The position numbers and the translations under genes are program-made. DNA of 7,121 nt from Candidatus Methanogasteraceae archaeon UBA261 (lineage in GTDB: Archaea > Halobacteriota > Methanosarcinia > Methanosarcinales > Methanogasteraceae), in contig DAWR01000130.1 in NCBI GenBank assembly GCA_002506015.1, positions 1-7,121 on the forward strand. The letters are read 5' to 3'. Shown piece after piece: positions 4,929-7,121 of this stretch. The stretch's first letter is position 1; each line of letters starts with the position of its first letter. Under the pieces are notes generated by a model, which made no database searches, was not told the origin of the DNA, and was given only the letters and a program-made list of their open reading frames with translations.

Positions 4929-5597
4929 TTAGATTGTCTTCTTGCAGAAATACCAGTCCTTGCAGTCATAGCCCTCACCAAGCCGCTTCTCTGCCTCGTC
5001 CGTTGTTGCAGGCGGCGGCACAATCGCCTGATCGCCTGGTCTCCAGTCAGCAGGCGTTGCGATCCCATACTTGTCTGCCGCCTGCAGGGCATCAACGAGC
5101 CGCAGAATCTCATCCATATTCCTGCCTGTTGAGAGCGGGTAGTAGATCATCGCCCGCAGGATCTGGTCGGGATCGATCACGAAGACGCATCGCACAGCAG
5201 CGGTCGCACTCTGTCCCGGGTGGATCATTCCGTACAGCGTCCCGACATTCATGTTAAGGTCCGCAATCACCGGAAACGGTATCTTAACACCCATCTTCTC
5301 CTCGATGTTCCGCACCCATGCGATATGCGAGTGGACGCTGTCAACGCTGAGTCCGATCAATTTGACACCGCGCTTCTCAAGTTCCGGGTGCATCTTTGCA
5401 AAGCCTATAAACTCTGTTGTGCATACCGGCGTGAAGTCTGCCGGATGCGAGAAGAGGATGACCCACCCTCCCTTGTAGTCGGAGAGTTTTATTGGTCCGT
5501 GTGTTGTCACAGCCTCAAAGTCAGGGGCAGTCTCCCCCAGATGAAGCATCGGGCGTGCCTGTGCCTGTTCTGCTGTGCTTTCTTCGTCCATATCCAT
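4929..5597 (-). CDS. Prx6-type peroxiredoxin (archaeal, with C-terminal cysteine pair)
   Basis: Cytosolic thiol peroxidase that reduces hydrogen peroxide and organic peroxides. The 222-residue product has the archaeal Prx6 length. The active site is HPADFTPVC, giving Pro52, Thr56 and the peroxidatic Cys59, with the conserved Arg136 in AAVRCVF. The C-terminal arm holds Cys212 and Cys218 in YDCKDWYFC, the same pair that acts in the resolving chemistry of the Aeropyrum enzyme. An acidic, Gln-rich N-terminal extension of about 15 residues precedes the core. Start choice is open: GTG at 5600, ATG at 5597 (taken here) and ATG at 5591 are in frame, and no strong ribosome site is seen, unlike its neighbours. 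It begins 13 bases after the AhpD-like stop, so it is probably translated by coupling. Reductant is likely one of the small rubredoxin-type proteins or a thioredoxin-like system encoded elsewhere. Confidence 0.95.
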   Translation of the reverse strand: MDMDEESTAEQAQARPMLHLGETAPDFEAVTTHGPIKLSDYKGGWVILFSHPADFTPVCTTEFIGFAKMHPELEKRGVKLIGLSVDSVHSHIAWVRNIEEKMGVKIPFPVIADLNMNVGTLYGMIHPGQSATAAVRCVFVIDPDQILRAMIYYPLSTGRNMDEILRLVDALQAADKYGIATPADWRPGDQAIVPPPATTDEAEKRLGEGYDCKDWYFCKKTI

Positions 5598-5610
5598 CAC
5601 ATCTGCCTGT

Positions 5611-5955
5611 TCAATCTTTCAGTTGTTTCAGTGCATTCCGAAACATCGCAACACCAGGGGCACCTGACGTCATGAATACGACCTCGAGCGTCTCCACGAT
5701 CTCCTCTTTTGTTGCTCCGTTGTTGATTGCGTTTCGCATCTGCGAGTCCACACAGGGCTCACACCGCTGCGCTGCAACCGAGGCGAGTGCCATCAATGTC
5801 TTCACCTTAACAGAGAGCGCACCATCCTTCAGTATACCTTCATCGCACTTGTGATAAATCCTGAGGAAGGATGGATCGATCTCTCCAATCGTCTTCATGA
5901 TATCAGGGGTGAACCCGATCTTCTTGCTTATGTTCTTTACAGTTTGTTCTCCCAT
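5611..5955 (-). CDS. AhpD / carboxymuconolactone decarboxylase-like protein
   Basis: A 114-residue all-helical protein of the CMD family. Members with a CxxC motif act as thiol-disulfide reductants for peroxiredoxins, as AhpD does for AhpC in Mycobacterium. Here the redox pair is Cys65/Cys68 in RCEPCVDSQ, followed by NGATKEEIVETLEVV, the family's second signature. The family's proton-relay histidine normally stands four residues after the second cysteine; here that residue is Gln72. A further cysteine, Cys37, lies in the N-terminal half. It stands directly before the peroxiredoxin gene (10-13 bases), which supports service to that enzyme. The start is the ATG at 5955, with AGGAGGT 7 bases ahead. 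Disulfide reductase activity is likely but the histidine change makes it uncertain; a non-enzymatic thiol role is the alternative. Confidence 0.88.
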   Translation of the reverse strand: MGEQTVKNISKKIGFTPDIMKTIGEIDPSFLRIYHKCDEGILKDGALSVKVKTLMALASVAAQRCEPCVDSQMRNAINNGATKEEIVETLEVVFMTSGAPGVAMFRNALKQLKD

Positions 5956-5973
5956 ATTATATACCTCCTATTT
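5956..5973 (-). repeat. 18-base leader shared with the desulforedoxin gene (copy 1)
   Basis: The minus strand reads AAATAGGAGGTATATAAT directly before the ATG of the AhpD-like gene. The same 18 bases occur at 6994-7011. The shared part contains the ribosome site AGGAGGT and an AT-rich spacer. Spacing from ribosome site to ATG is 7 bases here and 5 in the other copy. Confidence 0.8.
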
Positions 5974-5984
5974 TCTTCAGTTTC

Positions 5985-6146
5985 TTACAGCCGCTCATCG
6001 ACCCCGCCACTGATGGTGGTGTCGCATTCCGGAATGTAGCAGCTAACATCAATGAAATCACATCTCTCGCCGCACGATGGACACTGTTCCGGTGGCACGT
6101 CCGCTTCCAGCGTATATCCGCAGTTTGAGCATTTCCAATTGGTCAT
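5985..6146 (-). CDS. Seven-cysteine rubredoxin-like protein (53 residues)
   Basis: The product opens with MTNWKCSNCGYTLEADVPP and has Cys6, Cys9, Cys22 and Cys25 in rubrerythrin-like C-x2-C-x12-C-x2-C spacing. It then carries a tail with three more cysteines: Cys29, Cys36 and Cys41 (in GERC and SCYIPEC), ending in VDERL. The first four should bind one iron; the tail cysteines could form a second metal site, a disulfide or a thiol switch. I know similar small proteins with a YIPEC tail from methanogens only by recollection and know no proven function. The start is ATG 6146 because AGGAGGT (6154-6160) lies 7 bases before it and the fold begins there; longer in-frame starts lie inside the superoxide reductase gene. 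It sits 20 bases after that gene, so it may be its dedicated electron donor. Confidence 0.87.
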   Translation of the reverse strand: MTNWKCSNCGYTLEADVPPEQCPSCGERCDFIDVSCYIPECDTTISGGVDERL

Positions 6147-6166
6147 ACCATTAACCTCCTGACTCT

Positions 6167-6682
6167 TCAGCAGCCCGCGAAGTTCTCTGCCTCGTGCTCG
6201 CCGCAGAACCAGCATGTTTCAGGATTGTCGCCTTCGACAAACGTCATCTGCCCACATGTGAGACATGCGAACTTGGTGTCGTGTACAACCGGTGTTCCAG
6301 GTGGCAGTACCGAAACGGTTCCGGTGACTTCCCAGAGCCCGTGCAGGTTGCAGCGCGAGACCGCACGCAGTTTGACAGATCCCACGTTATCGAGCCTTAT
6401 CGTGAAGACGGTCTTTGGCTCGGTGAGTTGTGGTGTCAGGTCTATTCGTGTTAGGAATACGTCCTCTGCATACAGCCCGATCCACTGGATATGGTGTCCC
6501 GGCTCATTCGGATGCTTGAGCATCCCGCCAACCTCAATTTCGATGTCAAACGGCTCCCGTGCCGCAACCTTCACAGGAATGCTGATATGCGGCAGGTGCT
6601 TCTTCTCAAGCTCTGTCAGATTCATCAGGTTCGCTGCTCTGTTTATTCGCAGAAACTGTTCATCAATAACATTTTCAACCAT
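6167..6682 (-). CDS. Methanoferrodoxin-like superoxide reductase
   Basis: Reduces superoxide to hydrogen peroxide in the cytosol without making oxygen, an advantage for a strict anaerobe. The N-terminal two thirds is the superoxide reductase (neelaredoxin) domain with all five ligands of the Fe(His)4Cys centre: His29 (KKHLP), His57 and His63 (HPNEPGHHIQWI), Cys111 and His114 (CNLHG). Spacings match those of desulfoferrodoxin. The C-terminal part holds Cys140, Cys143, Cys157 and Cys160 (C-x2-C-x13-C-x2-C) plus a last-residue Cys171. Methanoferrodoxin from Methanosarcina mazei has this order of domains and binds a [4Fe-4S] cluster with its C-terminal cysteines, so the same is inferred here; a rubredoxin-like single iron is the alternative. 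The usual Glu two residues before the first ligand His is Lys27 here, with Glu26 one step further. Length 171 residues. A GAGGGCGG sequence before the ATG is a moderate ribosome site. Confidence 0.93.
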   Translation of the reverse strand: MVENVIDEQFLRINRAANLMNLTELEKKHLPHISIPVKVAAREPFDIEIEVGGMLKHPNEPGHHIQWIGLYAEDVFLTRIDLTPQLTEPKTVFTIRLDNVGSVKLRAVSRCNLHGLWEVTGTVSVLPPGTPVVHDTKFACLTCGQMTFVEGDNPETCWFCGEHEAENFAGC

Positions 6683-6701
6683 TGTTTATACCGCCCTCGA
6701 T

Positions 6702-6863
6702 TTATTCAACAGGTTTGAAAAACTCTTTCCCAACACCACAGGACGGACACTTCCAGTCGTCTGGCAGGTCCGAAAATGCTGTTCCAGGTTCGATTCCGCT
6801 CGTAGGGTCACCCCTCTCCGGGCGGTACAGGTAGCCACACATCTTGCATCGATAGTTCGTCAT
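6702..6863 (-). CDS. Rubredoxin
   Basis: A textbook 53-residue rubredoxin: Cys6 and Cys9 in YRCKMCGYLY, the GDPTSGIEPGTAFSDLPDDW middle, and Cys39 and Cys42 in KCPSCGVGK, with the conserved Tyr, Trp and Phe core. The four cysteines bind one iron and the protein shuttles single electrons in the cytosol, here presumably to the superoxide reductase encoded 19 bases downstream and to rubrerythrin upstream. The ATG at 6863 has AAAGGAGGG 6 bases ahead. It follows the desulforedoxin gene by 18 bases. Archaeal anaerobes usually reduce rubredoxin with a separate flavoprotein, which is not in this window. Confidence 0.97.
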   Translation of the reverse strand: MTNYRCKMCGYLYRPERGDPTSGIEPGTAFSDLPDDWKCPSCGVGKEFFKPVE

Positions 6864-6881
6864 AGTGTGCCCTCCTTTTAC

Positions 6882-6995
6882 TCAAACAAGATCCATCGGA
6901 ACGCCACAGCAGACGAGCTCTCCGGCTCCTTCCTCTATTACCTGAACAACGTTTCCACAGATACTGCATTCGTAAACTTCTCCTTTAGCCGTCAT
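6882..6995 (-). CDS. Desulforedoxin
   Basis: A 37-residue stand-alone desulforedoxin. Cys10 and Cys13 lie in YECSICGNVV and the diagnostic adjacent pair Cys29-Cys30 in LVCCGVPM. This matches the Desulfovibrio desulforedoxin pattern and the N-terminal domain of desulfoferrodoxin. It should form a small homodimer with one distorted Fe(SCys)4 centre per chain. The downstream superoxide reductase lacks this N-terminal domain, so the two modules that are fused in desulfoferrodoxin are separate genes here. The ATG at 6995 has AGGAGGT 5 bases ahead, and the gene begins 14 bases after the rubrerythrin stop. It is too short for many gene callers but the motif is unmistakable. Confidence 0.95.
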   Translation of the reverse strand: MTAKGEVYECSICGNVVQVIEEGAGELVCCGVPMDLV

Positions 6996-7011
6996 TATAT
7001 ACCTCCTATTT
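6994..7011 (-). repeat. 18-base leader shared with the AhpD-like gene (copy 2)
   Basis: Identical on the minus strand to 5956-5973 (AAATAGGAGGTATATAAT). It includes the ribosome site of the desulforedoxin gene and runs into the first two bases of its ATG. Its first bases overlap the stop codon of the rubrerythrin gene. Confidence 0.8.
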
Positions 7012-7120
7012 AGTATTCTTCACACTTAATCTCGAAGTATTCTCTCGGATGATCACATGCCGGACACTCAACAGGCGGTTCCTTGCCCTCATGTATGTAT
7101 CCGCATTTCCTGCAGACCCA
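7010..7120 (-). CDS. Rubrerythrin, C-terminal rubredoxin-like domain (partial)
   Basis: Only the last 36 codons are visible; the gene continues past the right window edge. The fragment reads WVCRKCGYIHEGKEPPVEC then PACDHPREYFEIK, with the C-x2-C-x12-C-x2-C iron site typical of the rubrerythrin C-terminal domain and its usual GY-HEG and P-ACDHP residues. Rubrerythrin uses a diiron four-helix domain (not visible here) to reduce hydrogen peroxide, with electrons entering through this iron site. As the most upstream gene seen it may head the operon, though the promoter is outside the window. A free rubredoxin-like protein is possible in principle, but the residues fit the rubrerythrin tail better. 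Confidence 0.85.
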   Translation of the reverse strand, partial: WVCRKCGYIHEGKEPPVECPACDHPREYFEIKCEEY

Positions 7121-7121
7121 G

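Larger units (their letters stand above)
4799..7121 (-). other. Oxidative-stress operon of at least eight genes
   Basis: All eight genes lie on the minus strand with gaps of 10-29 bases and no convincing internal promoter. In order: rubrerythrin, desulforedoxin, rubredoxin, methanoferrodoxin-like superoxide reductase, seven-cysteine rubredoxin-like protein, AhpD-like protein, peroxiredoxin, 36-residue rubredoxin-like protein. The set covers superoxide reduction, peroxide reduction by two enzyme types, and several electron carriers. Confidence 0.85.

Noticed and set aside
4772..5257. Plus-strand frame of 161 codons over the peroxiredoxin gene
   Set aside because: Ser/Arg/Pro-rich composition typical of an antisense shadow; the peroxiredoxin on the other strand is unambiguous.
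6787..6797. GGTTCGATTCC, resembling a tRNA T-arm
   Set aside because: It lies inside the rubredoxin coding sequence (residues Gly-Ile-Glu-Pro-Gly), and no acceptor, D-arm or anticodon arm can be found around it.
6225..7013. Long open frame of 262 codons on the plus strand
   Set aside because: It runs antisense across the superoxide reductase, rubredoxin and desulforedoxin genes, all of which have clear motifs and ribosome sites on the minus strand. Its translation shows no family likeness.

Overview
This window reads as a chromosomal piece of a euryarchaeon, most likely from the methanogen / anaerobic methane- or alkane-oxidiser lineages. The pointers are a signal peptidase with Ser-His-Asp rather than Ser-Lys chemistry, a short archaeosortase with a partner membrane protein, a TIGR00267-like VIT1/CCC1 protein, and a superoxide reductase with a C-terminal Cys4 domain of the methanoferrodoxin type described from Methanosarcina. 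The lineage is an inference from gene content; there is no rRNA or other phylogenetic marker here.

Left part (1-2994): a signal peptidase I cut by the window edge, then a six-helix membrane protein with a cytoplasmic-type helical segment, both on +. A lone pdxT (glutaminase subunit of PLP synthase) lies convergently on -. After a 248-bp spacer holding one copy of a dispersed repeat come two coupled + genes with an ATGA overlap: a DUF1599 protein (predicted nucleotide-related all-alpha fold) and a VIT1/CCC1-like membrane protein.

Middle (2995-4798): an accessory and decay zone. A 62-bp near-perfect palindrome lies just upstream of a broken GxxExxY (PD-(D/E)XK-like) gene remnant that still shows its Shine-Dalgarno site and GTG start. 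Sixteen bases further on begins a compact archaeosortase gene (Cys87/Arg128/His147), overlapped by 4 bases by its presumed partner membrane protein. Beyond it is the decayed 3' end of a type I restriction hsdR gene, with one in-frame stop and one frameshift. Three of these items (palindrome, nuclease-like remnant, restriction remnant) are footprints of mobile or defence genes; the sortase pair is the intact cargo.

Right part (4799-7121, all on -): a tightly packed oxidative-stress operon. In transcription order: rubrerythrin (only the C-terminus is visible), desulforedoxin, classical rubredoxin, methanoferrodoxin-like superoxide reductase, a seven-cysteine rubredoxin-like protein, an AhpD/carboxymuconolactone-decarboxylase-like protein, a Prx6-type peroxiredoxin and a 36-residue rubredoxin-like protein. 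Gaps are 10-29 bases and most genes have strong AGGAGGT-type ribosome sites. The logic is superoxide to peroxide (superoxide reductase), peroxide to water (rubrerythrin, peroxiredoxin), with a chain of small iron proteins to deliver electrons. Three of these genes (36, 37 and 53 residues) are short enough to be missed by length-filtered gene calling.
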